Origin: Devosia sp. SL43
Lineage (GTDB): Bacteria > Pseudomonadota > Alphaproteobacteria > Rhizobiales > Devosiaceae
NCBI RefSeq assembly: GCF_021729885.1
Contig: NZ_CP063401.1
Coordinates: 2,410,501-2,474,500 of the forward strand
DNA: 64,000 nt
Direction: 5' to 3'
Within the stretch, counting starts at the first letter, position 1, and every line of letters starts with the position of its first letter. The notes below the pieces were generated by a model that saw only the letters and a list, made by a program, of their open reading frames with translations, was not told the origin of the DNA and did no database searches. A program made the position numbers and the translations under genes. Shown in pieces: positions 25,494 to 34,853 of the stretch.

Positions 25494-26273
25494 TTGGTAC
25501 ATCGTCGTAGCGTGGTTGCCGGCATGGCAACATTGCCGCTGGTCAGTGGGTTTCTGGGCGGCGGATTTCTGGGCAGCGCCCTGGCGCAGGAGGCGGCCCT
25601 GGAGGGCGACGCGGTCGCCACATCAGATGGCGACATCATCATTCACCCGGTCGATCATGCGAGCCTGCTGCTCGGCTTCGGCGATCAGGTGATCTATGTC
25701 GACCCCGTAGGCGGAGCGGCCCGCTACGAGGGCCTGCCGGCACCGACGGCGATCCTGGTGACCCATGGCCATGGCGACCACTTCGATCTGCCCACGCTGG
25801 AGTCCATAGCCGGTTCGGCACCCATCTTCACCAGCCAGGAAGTGTTCGACAAGCTGCCCGACGGCCTCAAGGCCAATGCCAAGGCCATCGCCAATGGCGG
25901 CGAGGACAGCCTCAATGGTATCGCCGTCAAAGCAATCGCGGCGCACAATATCACCGAGGACCGCATGAACTATCACCCGGTCGGCGTGGGCAATGGCTAT
26001 GTGCTCACACTGGGCGACAAGCTCGTCTATGTGGCCGGCGACACCGAACCGACCGAGGACATGCTGGCTTTGACCGGCATCGAAGTCGCCTTCCTGCCGA
26101 TGAACCTGCCCTATACGATGACGCCCGAGCAGGCTGTGGAAGCGATCAACACCTTCAAGCCCAGGATCGCCTATCCCTACCACTATGGTGACAGCGACCT
26201 CTCGGTGCTGGAAACCGGCGTCGGTGCTGATACCGAAGTCCGGCTGCGCAACTGGTACCCGAACGGCGCCTGA
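25494..26273 (+). CDS. Exported metallo-beta-lactamase-fold hydrolase (UlaG-like), 259 aa
   Basis: The metal motif HGHGDH (H91, H93, D95, H96) follows a short ILVT strand. A later GDT (YVAGDTEPTEDM) and YHYGD complete the UlaG-type MBL core. The N-terminus (HRRSVVAGMATLPLVSGF...ALAQE) looks like a Tat or Sec signal with twin arginines and an ALA cleavage site near residue 31. The start is a TTG with AGGGAGA 6 bases upstream, as no ATG fits. The substrate is unknown. It stands alone, closed by a terminator. Confidence 0.85.
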   Translation: MVHRRSVVAGMATLPLVSGFLGGGFLGSALAQEAALEGDAVATSDGDIIIHPVDHASLLLGFGDQVIYVDPVGGAARYEGLPAPTAILVTHGHGDHFDLPTLESIAGSAPIFTSQEVFDKLPDGLKANAKAIANGGEDSLNGIAVKAIAAHNITEDRMNYHPVGVGNGYVLTLGDKLVYVAGDTEPTEDMLALTGIEVAFLPMNLPYTMTPEQAVEAINTFKPRIAYPYHYGDSDLSVLETGVGADTEVRLRNWYPNGA

Positions 26274-26318
26274 CCCTTGACTCCACGGGCATTTGCCCCG
26301 ATAAGCGCCACTGAAACA

Positions 26319-26347
26319 CGCGCCGGCTTTGCTGGCGCGCTTTTCTT
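26319..26347 (+). terminator. Rho-independent terminator after the metallo-hydrolase
   Basis: The stem CGCGCCGGC/GCTGGCGCG (one G-T pair) around TTT is followed by CTTTTCTTTG, 46 bp past the stop. Confidence 0.75.
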
Positions 26348-26457
26348 TGTTTGAAAACGCTGTTCGAGGCTGCCCGCTGGTTTGATCGCCGGCGCATGCA
26401 AGAAGACCGCAGGATCTGGGCTTTCACCTGCGGCGCCACAGAGCGCGACACAATGGG

Positions 26458-26480
26458 ACCGGGCGTTTGACGCTCCCGGT
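26458..26480 (+). promoter_or_regulatory. Hairpin just upstream of rplU
   Basis: ACCGGG...CCCGGT arms enclose an inner CG-TTTGA-CG pair, ending 6 bases before the rplU ATG, where no Shine-Dalgarno is visible. It could be an autoregulatory leader bound by L21, as ribosomal protein operons often have, but this is inference. Confidence 0.35.
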
Positions 26481-26486
26481 TATGCA

Positions 26487-27083
26487 ATGACTTTCGCCGT
26501 GATCAAAACCGGTGGCAAGCAGTACAAGGTTGCCGCCAACGACGTTCTCAAGATTGAAAAGCTCGATGCCGAAGCCGGCACGATCGTCACCTTCGACCAG
26601 GTGCTGATGATCGACGGCGAAGTCGGTGCCCCGCTGATCGAAGGCGCGCTTGTCGCCGCCGAACTGCTTGAGACCAAGAAGCAGAAGACGGTCATCATCT
26701 TCAAGAAGAACCGTCGCCACAACTATCGTCGCCGCAACGGCCACCGCCAGCTGCTGTCGACCGTGCGCATCACCGAAATCCTGACCGGTGGCGCCAAGCC
26801 AACGATCAAGGCCGCCGGTGCTATCGCACCCGCAGAAGCCGCGGTTTCGACCAAGCCTGCCAAGGTTCGCGCTGCTGCCAAGGCAGCCGCCGCGACTGAA
26901 GCCAAGCCCGCTGTCGCCACCGAGGCCAAGGCCCCGGCAAAGAAGGCAGCTCCCAAGAAGGCCGCTGCTCCCAAGGCTGAGCCCAAGGCCGCTGCCGCGA
27001 CCACTGAAGACACCGCCGCTGCAAAGCCGGCGAAGAAGGCCCCGGCTGCCAAGAAGGCAGCTCCCAAGGCCGACAAGGAATAA
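26487..27083 (+). CDS. rplU: 50S ribosomal protein L21 with Ala/Lys-rich C-terminal extension, 198 aa
   Basis: Residues 1 to about 103 are canonical L21 ([48 protein letters not shown]). The remaining 95 residues are almost entirely Ala, Lys, Pro and Glu ([19 protein letters not shown]), a basic histone-H1-like tail found on L21 of many rhizobial relatives. The ATG at 26487 is set by the conserved MxFAVIxTGGKQY start. It forms an operon with rpmA 12 bp downstream. Confidence 0.95.
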   Translation: MTFAVIKTGGKQYKVAANDVLKIEKLDAEAGTIVTFDQVLMIDGEVGAPLIEGALVAAELLETKKQKTVIIFKKNRRHNYRRRNGHRQLLSTVRITEILTGGAKPTIKAAGAIAPAEAAVSTKPAKVRAAAKAAAATEAKPAVATEAKAPAKKAAPKKAAAPKAEPKAAAATTEDTAAAKPAKKAPAAKKAAPKADKE

Positions 27084-27095
27084 GGAGCTCTAGAG

Positions 27096-27362
27096 ATGGC
27101 ACACAAAAAAGCAGGCGGCTCATCCCGCAACGGTCGTGATACCGCTGGCCGTCGTCTTGGCGTGAAGAAGTTCGGTGGCGAAGCTGTCGTCGCCGGCAAC
27201 ATCATCATCCGCCAGCGCGGCACCAAGTGGCACCCCGGCACCGGCGTCGGTCTGGGCAAGGACCACACCATCTATGCACTCGTCGACGGCAACGTCACGT
27301 TCCGAACCCGTGCGAACTCGCAGGTTTTCGTCAACGTCGCCCCGGCAGAGGCCGCCGAATAA
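27096..27362 (+). CDS. rpmA: 50S ribosomal protein L27, 88 aa
   Basis: The start [20 protein letters not shown] is the mature Gly/Lys-rich N-terminus that reaches the peptidyl-transferase centre, followed by [20 protein letters not shown] and [16 protein letters not shown]. There is no N-terminal cleavage extension of the Firmicutes type. AAGGAG lies 9 bases upstream. It ends the rplU-rpmA operon, with a strong terminator 70 bp on. Confidence 0.97.
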   Translation: MAHKKAGGSSRNGRDTAGRRLGVKKFGGEAVVAGNIIIRQRGTKWHPGTGVGLGKDHTIYALVDGNVTFRTRANSQVFVNVAPAEAAE

Positions 27363-27431
27363 CCCGGCAGGTTTCTCGAACCAGCCGGTGACCAGTTCCC
27401 CGGCTCGTGTTCGCACCATGCGACATATCAA

Positions 27432-27460
27432 GGGGAACCGGTCCGCCGGTTCCCCTTTTC
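27432..27460 (+). terminator. Rho-independent terminator of rplU-rpmA
   Basis: Perfect 10-bp stem GGGGAACCGG-TCCG-CCGGTTCCCC followed by TTTTC. It separates the ribosomal genes from the GNAT-obgE run. Confidence 0.9.
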
Positions 27461-27479
27461 GCATTCTGGAACACGTAAA

Positions 27480-28010
27480 ATGGACAGCATCAAGGACCGC
27501 CTCCCCGCCTCGATCACGACGGATCGCCTTGAGCTGACCACCCCGACCATGGCGCATGCGTCCGCTATCGCACGCCTCGCCAACAACCGGCGTGTGCATG
27601 AGATGATGGCGCGGTTGCCGTTTCCATATACCGACGCCGATGCACGCTTCTTCATCGAAGAGATCGTACCGACCGAGACCGAGCATTGCCTGGCCATAAT
27701 GCTGGGCGGCGTTGAGTTCATAGGCATTGTCGGCCTGAGCTTTGGCGACGATCCGGCGCCCGAGCTTGGCTATTGGCTGGGCGAGCCCTATTGGGGCCAT
27801 GGCTACGCGACCGAAGCGGCGATAGCGCTTGTCGCTGCGACCAGAAGCGCCGGATACGCAGCCCTGCGGTCGCGCGCTTTGCTGCACAATGCGCGCTCGC
27901 GCAACGTGCTGCGCAAGGCCGGCTTCACCGAAATCGGCGAGGCAACCGAAGCCACCAACAATCTTGCTGGGCAGCAGATGATGCTGATGCGGTTGGAGTT
28001 CGACAGATGA
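27480..28010 (+). CDS. GNAT-family N-acetyltransferase A (RimJ/RimL type), 176 aa
   Basis: The start (SITTDRLELTTPTMAHASAIARLANN) and the LGYWLGEPYWGHGYATEAAIALVAAT region (acetyl-CoA motif with the W-G-x-G-Y/I-A-T-E-A core) mark the Acetyltransf_3/RimJ-RimL class, usually protein N-terminal or small-molecule acetylases. The ASN-like ALLHNARSRNVLRKAGF follows. It is the first of four similar genes; its stop overlaps the next start (ATGATG at 28007). Confidence 0.85.
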   Translation: MDSIKDRLPASITTDRLELTTPTMAHASAIARLANNRRVHEMMARLPFPYTDADARFFIEEIVPTETEHCLAIMLGGVEFIGIVGLSFGDDPAPELGYWLGEPYWGHGYATEAAIALVAATRSAGYAALRSRALLHNARSRNVLRKAGFTEIGEATEATNNLAGQQMMLMRLEFDR

Positions 28011-28525
28011 TGCCGATCCACACGCAGCGTCTGATCCTGCGGGAATGCACGCTCGACGACGCGCCCTGCTATGCGCTTGGCGTCGGCGAATATGAGGTGG
28101 CCCGTTTCCTGACGCCGGTGCCCTATCCCTATACTTTGGCCATGGCCATCGACTGGTTGCGCCAGGCCCGGCCGGCGACGCCGGAAAAGTCCATGCTGAT
28201 CGTCGATCTGCCCGGCAAGGGCGTGATCGGCTGCGTGTCGCTGCTCTCGGAACTGGGTTTCTGGATCGCGCGGCCGCACTGGAACAGGGGTTATGTGACC
28301 GAGGCGGCAACCGCCCTGCTGGACTGGCATTTTGCTGGTACCGATGCACAATCGGTGCCGGCAAGCGCGCATCACAACAATGTCGCCTCGCTTGCCGTGC
28401 AGAAGAAGCTCGGTTTTGTGACAACGGGACGAGAAATGCGGTTCAGCCAGACGTTGCAGCACAATGTCGAGCATGTGGTGACCAGCCTGTCGCGACAGGC
28501 CTGGCAGGCACGAGGTGCGCGATGA
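28007..28525 (+). CDS. GNAT-family N-acetyltransferase B, 172 aa
   Basis: The start PIHTQRLILRECTLDDAPCYALG is followed by LGFWIARPHWNRGYVTEAATALLDWHF, with the acetyl-CoA motif as W-N-R-G-Y-V-T-E-A, then HHNNVASLAVQKKLGFVTTGRE. It is the same subfamily as its neighbours but clearly diverged. Start and stop both overlap the flanking genes by ATGA-type junctions, so it is translated as part of the array. Confidence 0.85.
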   Translation: MMPIHTQRLILRECTLDDAPCYALGVGEYEVARFLTPVPYPYTLAMAIDWLRQARPATPEKSMLIVDLPGKGVIGCVSLLSELGFWIARPHWNRGYVTEAATALLDWHFAGTDAQSVPASAHHNNVASLAVQKKLGFVTTGREMRFSQTLQHNVEHVVTSLSRQAWQARGAR

Positions 28526-29049
28526 CGCTTAAGCACCAGCTGCCCGAGACGGTTCGGACCGAACGGCTGACGCTGCGCGCGCCGGAGCCGAGCGACGTAG
28601 CCGATTTGGTCGCCATGGCCAACAATGCCAATGTATTCGCGACGACGGCCACCCTGCCCTTCCCCTATACGGTCGCGCATGCTGAAGGGTTTGTCGCCAA
28701 CGCGGCGGCCAACCCTGACGTCAAAGCCTATGTGATAACGAGCGACGATGACCGGCCTATGGGCGTGATCTCGTTCAAGCTTGCGGCCGGGCCCTTGCCT
28801 GAACTGGGCTACTGGCTGGGCGAACCGCATTGGGGCAAGGGCATCGTCACCGAGGCCGCTATCGGCTTGCTGGCGGCGGTGGGGGACACTCCCGAATTCG
28901 CCGAGGTCGATGCGCGCGTGCTGGAAAGCAATATCGCATCGGTTCGCGTGCTGGAAAAGGCCGGATTCGTCCTGTTCGAATGCTTGGCCGGCATATTGGA
29001 GCGCCATCGCGGCAAGCCCATCTTCCTCATGCGGTGGAGGCGCAGATGA
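28522..29049 (+). CDS. GNAT-family N-acetyltransferase C, 175 aa
   Basis: It opens TVRTERLTLRAPEPSDVADLVAMANN and carries LGYWLGEPHWGKGIVTEAAIGLLAAV (W-G-K-G-I-V-T-E-A) and LESNIASVRVLEKAGFVLFE. Of the four it is closest in motif to copy A. ATGA overlaps join it to B and D. The acceptor substrate is unknown. Confidence 0.85.
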   Translation: MTLKHQLPETVRTERLTLRAPEPSDVADLVAMANNANVFATTATLPFPYTVAHAEGFVANAAANPDVKAYVITSDDDRPMGVISFKLAAGPLPELGYWLGEPHWGKGIVTEAAIGLLAAVGDTPEFAEVDARVLESNIASVRVLEKAGFVLFECLAGILERHRGKPIFLMRWRRR

Positions 29050-29582
29050 ACGTCACACTCCGTACACCCCGTTTCATCCTGCGCCAGCCGCAGGTGGGTG
29101 ATGCCGAGCCGATCGCCCGCTTCCTCAACGACTTCGCCGTGTCGGGCAATCTGGCGCGCGTACCGTTTCCCTATCACCTGAGCGATGCCAAGGCCTGGCT
29201 GCGCACCCGCGTGCCCGGCCTGCCGGTGGAAAACAGCAACTTCGCCATCGAACTCCCCGGCGAAGGGCTGGCCGGCCATGTTGGTTTCCACCCCGGTCCG
29301 CAGGGACCGGTGCTGGGCTACTGGCTGGGCCAGCCGTTCTGGAATCGCGGCATCATGACCGAAGCGGTCATTGCCAGCCTCGACTGGTTCTTTTCCGCCA
29401 GCCAGGCACCTGCAGTCTATTCGGGCGTCTTCCACTTCAATGCGGCATCGCTCGCCATTCAAACCAAGCTCGGATTTACCCAAACCGGGCGCTCCACCCT
29501 GCTCTGCCTTGCGCGCGGCGCCGAGGTGGAGCATATCGACACAATCATGACGCGTAGCGTCTGGAAGGCCAGACCGAAATGA
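29046..29582 (+). CDS. GNAT-family N-acetyltransferase D, 178 aa
   Basis: Begins [26 protein letters not shown] and has [27 protein letters not shown] (W-N-R-G-I-M-T-E-A) and [20 protein letters not shown]. The motif W-N-R-G is shared with copy B, so the array may have arisen by duplication of an A/B or C/D pair. Its stop overlaps the obgE start (ATGA at 29579), making obgE translation dependent on, or at least coupled to, this gene. Confidence 0.85.
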   Translation: MNVTLRTPRFILRQPQVGDAEPIARFLNDFAVSGNLARVPFPYHLSDAKAWLRTRVPGLPVENSNFAIELPGEGLAGHVGFHPGPQGPVLGYWLGQPFWNRGIMTEAVIASLDWFFSASQAPAVYSGVFHFNAASLAIQTKLGFTQTGRSTLLCLARGAEVEHIDTIMTRSVWKARPK

Positions 29583-30622
29583 AATTTCTCGACCAAGCCA
29601 AGGTTTTTGTCCGCTCCGGCGATGGCGGGGGCGGCTCCGTGTCGTTCCTGCGCGAAAAGTTCGTCGAATTCGGCGGCCCCAATGGCGGCAATGGCGGACG
29701 TGGCGGCGATATTGTCGTCGAATGCGTCGACGGCCTCAACACGCTGATCGACTATCGCTACCAGCAGCACTTCAAGGCGGATACAGGCACCCATGGCATG
29801 GGCAAGGACCGGGCCGGGGCCAATGGCGAGCCGACGGTGCTGCGTGTGCCCGTGGGCACCCAGATCTTCGAGGACGACAACGAAACGCTGATCGCCGACA
29901 TGACCGAAGTCGGCCAGCGCATCGTGCTGCTCAGTGGCGGCAATGGCGGCTTCGGCAATGCGCATTTCAAGACCAGCTCCAACCAGGCGCCGCGTCACGC
30001 CAATCCGGGCATGCCCGGCGTCGAAAAGTGGATCTGGCTGCGTCTTAAGCTGATTGCCGATGCCGGACTTGTCGGCCAGCCCAATGCGGGCAAATCGACC
30101 TTCCTCGCCGCCGTTTCGGCAGCCAAGCCCAAGATTGCCGCCTATCCGTTCACGACGCTGCACCCCAATCTGGGTGTTGTGTCGATTGGCGAGCGCGATT
30201 TTGTTTTGGCCGATATTCCCGGCCTGATCGAAGGGGCCAGCGAAGGCATCGGCATCGGGGACCGGTTTCTGGGCCATATCGAACGCTGCGGTGTGCTCAT
30301 CCATCTGATCGATGGGACGCAGGACGACGTCAAGCACCTCTATACCAGCGTGCGCCATGAACTGGCTGCCTATGACGAAAGGCTCGGCGAGAAGCCGGAA
30401 ATCGTGGTGCTCAACAAAGTCGACGCCATCGAGCCCGACGATCTCAAGGAAAAACTCAAGATCCTCAAGAAGGTCAGCAAGCAGGATGTATTGCTGGTCT
30501 CAGGCGTCACCGGCAAGGGCACCGACATGGTGCTCTATAAGGTCATCGAGACGCTGGACGCAGAAAAGGCAGCCAGGCTCGAGGCTGCGCGGCGCAAGAT
30601 CGAGCCGAACTGGGCCCCCTGA
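29579..30622 (+). CDS. obgE: Obg-family GTPase, ribosome assembly and stress, 347 aa
   Basis: The glycine-rich Obg fold is at the N-terminus ([51 protein letters not shown]). The GTPase domain has G1 GQPNAGKST, switch [10 protein letters not shown]3 DIPGLIEGA and G4 NKVD. The C-terminal region is short. Obg binds the 50S subunit and links ribosome maturation to growth and division. Its usual rplU-rpmA-obgE order is kept here but interrupted by four GNAT genes. Confidence 0.96.
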   Translation: MKFLDQAKVFVRSGDGGGGSVSFLREKFVEFGGPNGGNGGRGGDIVVECVDGLNTLIDYRYQQHFKADTGTHGMGKDRAGANGEPTVLRVPVGTQIFEDDNETLIADMTEVGQRIVLLSGGNGGFGNAHFKTSSNQAPRHANPGMPGVEKWIWLRLKLIADAGLVGQPNAGKSTFLAAVSAAKPKIAAYPFTTLHPNLGVVSIGERDFVLADIPGLIEGASEGIGIGDRFLGHIERCGVLIHLIDGTQDDVKHLYTSVRHELAAYDERLGEKPEIVVLNKVDAIEPDDLKEKLKILKKVSKQDVLLVSGVTGKGTDMVLYKVIETLDAEKAARLEAARRKIEPNWAP

Positions 30623-31767
30623 TGAGCGCCAATGCCCTCGCGCCCTATAGGCGCCTGACCATCAAGATCGGCTCAGCCTTGCTTGTCGACAAGACCGGCA
30701 AGCTGCGCGCTGCGTGGCTGGCCGATCTGGCCGCCGACATCGCTGTGCTGAAGGCAGGTGGTTGCGAGGTGGTGATCGTGTCCTCGGGTGCGATCGCGCT
30801 GGGGCGCGGGCTGCTGGGATTGTCGGCGGTGGCACTGACGCTGGAGCAGTCGCAGGCGGCGGCGAGCGCGGGACAGATTGCGCTGAGCCAGGCCTGGGCG
30901 GAGGCGCTGGGACGGCATGAGATCGTGACGGGTCAGATTCTGATCACACCCAACATCACCGAAGAACGGCGCTACTATCTCAACGCCCGCACCACCATCG
31001 CGACGTTGCTGGGGCTGGGCGCCATTCCGATCATCAACGAGAATGACTCGGTGGCCACGGCGGAAATCCGCTATGGCGACAACGATCGGCTGTCGGCGCG
31101 CGTCGCCACCATGATCGAGGCCGATTGCCTGGTGCTGTTGTCGGATGTCGACGGACTCTATACCGCGCCGCCGGCCAAGGACCCCAATGCCAGCCACCTG
31201 CCGGTGGTCAAGGCGATCACATCAGCCATCGAAGCCATGGCGGGTGGGGCGGCGAGCCACCTGTCGCGCGGCGGCATGACCACCAAGGTCGAAGCCGGAA
31301 AGATCGCGACGCAGGCCGGCACGGCGATGATCATCGCCAAGGGCACCGAAGCCCATCCGCTCAAGGCGCTGACCGAGGGCGGGCGGCATACGCTATTCCT
31401 GCCCGCACAGAGCCGGGCACAGGCGCGCAAGCGCTGGATCATGGGCACACTGGCCGTATCGGGCACGTTGCAGGTCGATGCCGGTGCGGCGCGGGCTTTG
31501 CTGACCGGCAAATCGCTGCTGCCGATTGGCGTCACCAAAGTCACCGGTGAATTCGAGCGTGGCGATGCCATCGCTGTGACCAACCCTGACGGCGTCGAGA
31601 TCGCTCGCGCCCTGGTCGGGCTCGATAGCGATGAGGCGCGGCTGGTGATGGGCAAGCGCAGTGACGCGGTGGTGGAACTGCTAGGCGCCGGCAACCGCGC
31701 CGCGCTGGTGCATCGCGACAATATGGTGCTGGTTGGCGCCCAGGAGGACAGCAATGAGCGCGCTTGA
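30622..31767 (+). CDS. proB: Glutamate 5-kinase with PUA domain, 381 aa
   Basis: First enzyme of proline synthesis: phosphorylates glutamate. The amino-acid kinase domain shows [61 protein letters not shown] and [20 protein letters not shown]-terminal PUA domain ([21 protein letters not shown]) is present, as in E. coli ProB, and is the likely site of feedback-related control. TGATG overlap with obgE; 14-bp overlap with proA. Confidence 0.96.
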   Translation: MSANALAPYRRLTIKIGSALLVDKTGKLRAAWLADLAADIAVLKAGGCEVVIVSSGAIALGRGLLGLSAVALTLEQSQAAASAGQIALSQAWAEALGRHEIVTGQILITPNITEERRYYLNARTTIATLLGLGAIPIINENDSVATAEIRYGDNDRLSARVATMIEADCLVLLSDVDGLYTAPPAKDPNASHLPVVKAITSAIEAMAGGAASHLSRGGMTTKVEAGKIATQAGTAMIIAKGTEAHPLKALTEGGRHTLFLPAQSRAQARKRWIMGTLAVSGTLQVDAGAARALLTGKSLLPIGVTKVTGEFERGDAIAVTNPDGVEIARALVGLDSDEARLVMGKRSDAVVELLGAGNRAALVHRDNMVLVGAQEDSNERA

Positions 31768-33034
31768 GGCTGAACAGTCCGTGACACAGATCATGGCCGA
31801 GATCGGCCGCAACGCCCGGATCGGCGCCAAGGCGTTGGCCATTGCCACGCCCGAGCAGAAACGTCGCGCGCTGGCTGTTGCGGCGGGCGCAATCAACGCG
31901 CATCGCAAGGCGATCCTCGCCGCCAATGCGCAGGACATGGCGGCAGCCGGGGTCAAGGGCATTTCCAAGGCCTTCCTCGATCGCCTGCTGCTGACGGATG
32001 CGCGCATCGATGGCATCGTCGAGGCGGTCAAGACCATTGCCGAGCTGCCCGATCCGGTCGGCGCCACCATTGCCGAATGGGACCGGCCCAACGGCCTTCA
32101 TATCGAGCGCGTGCGCACGCCGCTTGGTGTCATCGGCGTGATCTTCGAGTCCCGGCCCAACGTCACCGCCGATGCCGGCGCGCTCTGCATCAAATCGGGC
32201 AATGCGGTGATCCTGCGCGGCGGCAGCGACAGTTTTCATTCGAGCAAGGCCATCGTCGAATGCATGCTGGACGGACTGCATGCCGCCGGGTTGCCGGTGG
32301 AGTGCCTGCAGCTCGTGCCCACCACCGATCGCGCCGCCGTCGGCGAAATGCTGCGCGGGCTCGACGGCAATATCGACGTCATCGTGCCGCGCGGCGGCAA
32401 GACACTCGTCGCCCGTGTGCAGGACGAGGCGCGCGTGCCGGTCTTTGCCCATCTTGAGGGGCTGGTGCATGTCTATATCGACAAGACGGCCGACCTGGAG
32501 AAAGCGGTCAATGTCACGCTCAACGCCAAGATGCGGCGGACGGGTGTGTGTGGCGCGGCCGAGACACTGCTGGTGCACAAGGATGTGGTCGCGACCCATC
32601 TCAAGCCCATCATCGAAGCGCTGATATCGAAGGGCTGCGAGATTCGCGGCGATGCGCAGGTCATGTCGCTGATCCCGACCGCCAGGCCCGCGACCGAGGA
32701 AGATTGGCGCACCGAATATGAGGATGCCATCATCTCGGTGAAGGTGGTCGACAGCGTCGAGGCCGCGATCGCCCATATCGAGCGCTATTCGAGCCACCAC
32801 ACCGAGGCGATCATCTCGGAAGATGCAGCTTCGGTCGAAAAGTTCTTCAACCAGATCGACTCGGCCATCCTGCTCCACAATGCCTCGACCCAGTTCGCCG
32901 ATGGCGGCGAGTTCGGCTTTGGCGGCGAAATCGGCATTGCCACCGGCAAGATGCATGCCCGCGGGCCTGTTGGCGTCGAGCAGCTGACGAGCTTCAAATA
33001 CCGCATCCGCGGCAATGGCCAGACGAGACCCTGA
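31754..33034 (+). CDS. proA: Gamma-glutamyl phosphate reductase, 426 aa
   Basis: Reduces glutamyl-5-phosphate to the semialdehyde with NADPH. The catalytic Cys is at about residue 266 in [33 protein letters not shown] and [19 protein letters not shown] are diagnostic. ATG at 31754 with AGGAGG 6-7 bases upstream, inside the end of proB. With proB it completes the first two steps of proline synthesis. Confidence 0.96.
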   Translation: MSALEAEQSVTQIMAEIGRNARIGAKALAIATPEQKRRALAVAAGAINAHRKAILAANAQDMAAAGVKGISKAFLDRLLLTDARIDGIVEAVKTIAELPDPVGATIAEWDRPNGLHIERVRTPLGVIGVIFESRPNVTADAGALCIKSGNAVILRGGSDSFHSSKAIVECMLDGLHAAGLPVECLQLVPTTDRAAVGEMLRGLDGNIDVIVPRGGKTLVARVQDEARVPVFAHLEGLVHVYIDKTADLEKAVNVTLNAKMRRTGVCGAAETLLVHKDVVATHLKPIIEALISKGCEIRGDAQVMSLIPTARPATEEDWRTEYEDAIISVKVVDSVEAAIAHIERYSSHHTEAIISEDAASVEKFFNQIDSAILLHNASTQFADGGEFGFGGEIGIATGKMHARGPVGVEQLTSFKYRIRGNGQTRP

Positions 33035-33082
33035 TCCCTTTTGACCCTGCGCCATCCCATCCGCATCCCCGGAATAACCGAA

Positions 33083-33682
33083 ATGCCGCCTTCCGGGGCC
33101 GGCATGCGCATCGGTCTGTTCGGCGGCAGCTTCAATCCGATCCATGAGGGGCATCGGCTGGTCGCCGAGGAGACCTTGCGCCGGCTGGAGCTGGACCAGC
33201 TCTGGGTGCTGGTGACGCCGGGCAACCCGCTCAAGAGCCACAGCGAGCTGGCGCCATTGGCCGATCGGGTCGCGGCGGCGCGGGCACTGCTCGACCATCC
33301 GCGCATCCGCGTCACCGGTTTTGAGGCGGCGCATGGCTTCACCTATTCCTGGCAGACCATCCGTTTCCTCACTGGCGCCATGCCCGACCGGCGCTTCGTC
33401 TGGATCATGGGGGCGGACAATCTGGTGCAGTTCCACCGCTGGGAACGCTGGCGCGATATCGCCGCCATGGTGCCCATGGCGGTCTATGTCCGGCCCGGCT
33501 CCGGCTCGCGCGCCCCGGTCTCGCCGGCAGCCCAGGCGCTGGCTCGCTGGCGCCTCGATGAGGACGATGCCGGCCGCCTCGCCATGCTGCCGGCACCGGC
33601 CTGGGTGTACCTGCATGGCAGGCAATCCCAGCTTTCGTCTTCGGCGATAAGGGCAAGGCGGCAACACGTTAAGTCAAAGTGA
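33083..33682 (+). CDS. nadD: Nicotinate-nucleotide adenylyltransferase, 199 aa
   Basis: Adenylylates nicotinate mononucleotide in NAD synthesis. The nucleotidyltransferase motif GLFGGSFNPIHEGH (with the H-x-G-H) and the C-terminal LSSSAIRARR (S-x-x-x-I-R) are present, with WIMGADNLVQFHRW between them. Starts at 33083 (chosen) or 33104 are both possible; a TTG frame from 33041 is less likely. It sits in the usual proA-nadD-rsfS-rlmH order. Confidence 0.92.
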   Translation: MPPSGAGMRIGLFGGSFNPIHEGHRLVAEETLRRLELDQLWVLVTPGNPLKSHSELAPLADRVAAARALLDHPRIRVTGFEAAHGFTYSWQTIRFLTGAMPDRRFVWIMGADNLVQFHRWERWRDIAAMVPMAVYVRPGSGSRAPVSPAAQALARWRLDEDDAGRLAMLPAPAWVYLHGRQSQLSSSAIRARRQHVKSK

Positions 33683-33859
33683 AGGCCCAATCTTGCGAAA
33701 CCGTCATCAAACGCGCATATTGTAGTGCGTGATTTATAGTCACCAGAACAGGACTGAGTGCTTGTCGTTTGCCAAACGCCTGCAACATTCCGATCAACAA
33801 CCAAGGATGCTGATCCCCCGCATGACCCATGCAACTGCATGGGCGGAAGGCCATTGCTG

Positions 33860-34252
33860 ATGGCCGCGCTGCCCGAGAACACCGCCACCCGCCCCGAAGC
33901 GCCCGTCGCTGCCCCGGACCGTTCCATGATCGATGTGATCCTCACCTGCCTTGACGATGCCAAGGCCGAGGAAATCGTCGCCGTGGACATTACCGGCAAG
34001 TCGTCGCTGGCCGACCACATGGTCGTCGCCTCCGGCCGCAGCCAGCGCCATGTCGGCGCCGTCGCCGACCAGATGGTCACCGCCTTGCGCGAAGCCGGTT
34101 ACGGCAAGCCGCGCATCGAGGGCCTGCCCCATTGCGACTGGGTGCTGGTGGATGCCGGCGACGTCATCGTCCACATCTTCCGCCCGGAAGTGCGCGAGTT
34201 CTACAATATCGAAAAGATGTGGCAGGCCGATTTCGCGGCCGACGCGCACTAA
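33860..34252 (+). CDS. rsfS: Ribosome silencing factor RsfS, 130 aa
   Basis: The RsfS/Iojap fold is seen in SMIDVILTCLDDAKAEEIVAVDI, SSLADHMVVASGRSQRHVGAVAD, GLPHCDWVLVDAGDVIVHIF and REFYNIEKMW. RsfS binds L14 and blocks subunit joining in stationary phase. The start at 33860 (GGAAGG about 10 bases upstream) is preferred; Mets at 33839 or further in are possible. The 177-bp gap upstream probably contains a promoter. Confidence 0.92.
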   Translation: MAALPENTATRPEAPVAAPDRSMIDVILTCLDDAKAEEIVAVDITGKSSLADHMVVASGRSQRHVGAVADQMVTALREAGYGKPRIEGLPHCDWVLVDAGDVIVHIFRPEVREFYNIEKMWQADFAADAH

Positions 34253-34261
34253 GCTTTTCGC

Positions 34262-34744
34262 ATGCGGATCACGATCGCGGCTGTCGGCCGAATGAAGGCC
34301 GGGCCGGAGCGGGAGCTGGTCGCCCGCTATCTTGATCGCGCCGTCGGTGGCGGCAAGCCACTGGCGCTTGTTGGTTTCGACGTCATCGAACTCAGCGAAT
34401 CGCGCGCCTCCTCTTCGGCCAGCCGCAAGGCCGACGAGGCCAAGGCCCTGCGCGCTGCTTTGCCCGACGGCATTGTCGTGGCGCTCGACGAGCGCGGCAA
34501 AGCCATCGGCTCGGAGGCCTTCGCCAAACAAATTCTCCGCTGGCGCGACGACGGCCGCCCGGCCGTCAGCTTCATCATCGGTGGCGCCGACGGCATCGAT
34601 CCCGACTTCGTCAAATCCGCCGACCTCGTGCTGAGCTTCTCGCCCATGGTCTGGCCGCATCAACTGGTCCGCATCATGCTGGCCGAGCAGCTGTATCGAA
34701 CGACCACGATCCTGAGCGGACATCCGTACCATCGCGGCGATTGA
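34262..34744 (+). CDS. rlmH: 23S rRNA pseudouridine1915 N3-methyltransferase, 160 aa
   Basis: A SPOUT methyltransferase with the SAM-binding knot (VSFIIGGADGID and LVLSFSPMVWPHQLVRIMLAEQLYR) and the C-terminal HPYHRGD. It methylates the pseudouridine at position 1915 in 23S rRNA on assembled 70S ribosomes. It starts 9 bp after rsfS, in the usual order. Confidence 0.96.
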   Translation: MRITIAAVGRMKAGPERELVARYLDRAVGGGKPLALVGFDVIELSESRASSSASRKADEAKALRAALPDGIVVALDERGKAIGSEAFAKQILRWRDDGRPAVSFIIGGADGIDPDFVKSADLVLSFSPMVWPHQLVRIMLAEQLYRTTTILSGHPYHRGD

Positions 34745-34764
34745 CCGACAGGCAATCACCACAT

Positions 34765-34782
34765 GGTTAAGCAACGTTAACC
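34765..34782. promoter_or_regulatory. Inverted repeat with CtrA-like half sites upstream of envC
   Basis: GGTTAA-GCAACG-TTAACC is a palindrome about 72 bp before the envC start. The minus strand reads TTAACCAT, an exact match to the recalled CtrA half-site, but the spacing between the two TTAA units is 6 rather than the usual 7. The identification is tentative. Confidence 0.35.
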
Positions 34783-34853
34783 TGTGCTTTCCGGCGGGCT
34801 TGCTATGGTGCGCGGATTGATTCGGGTGCGTTGCGCCCCCTGCTGGAGACATC

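Noticed and set aside
31541..33667. 708-codon minus-strand frame opposite proA and nadD
   Set aside because: It runs across two conserved housekeeping genes and has a His/Arg/Asp-rich composition typical of antisense frames.
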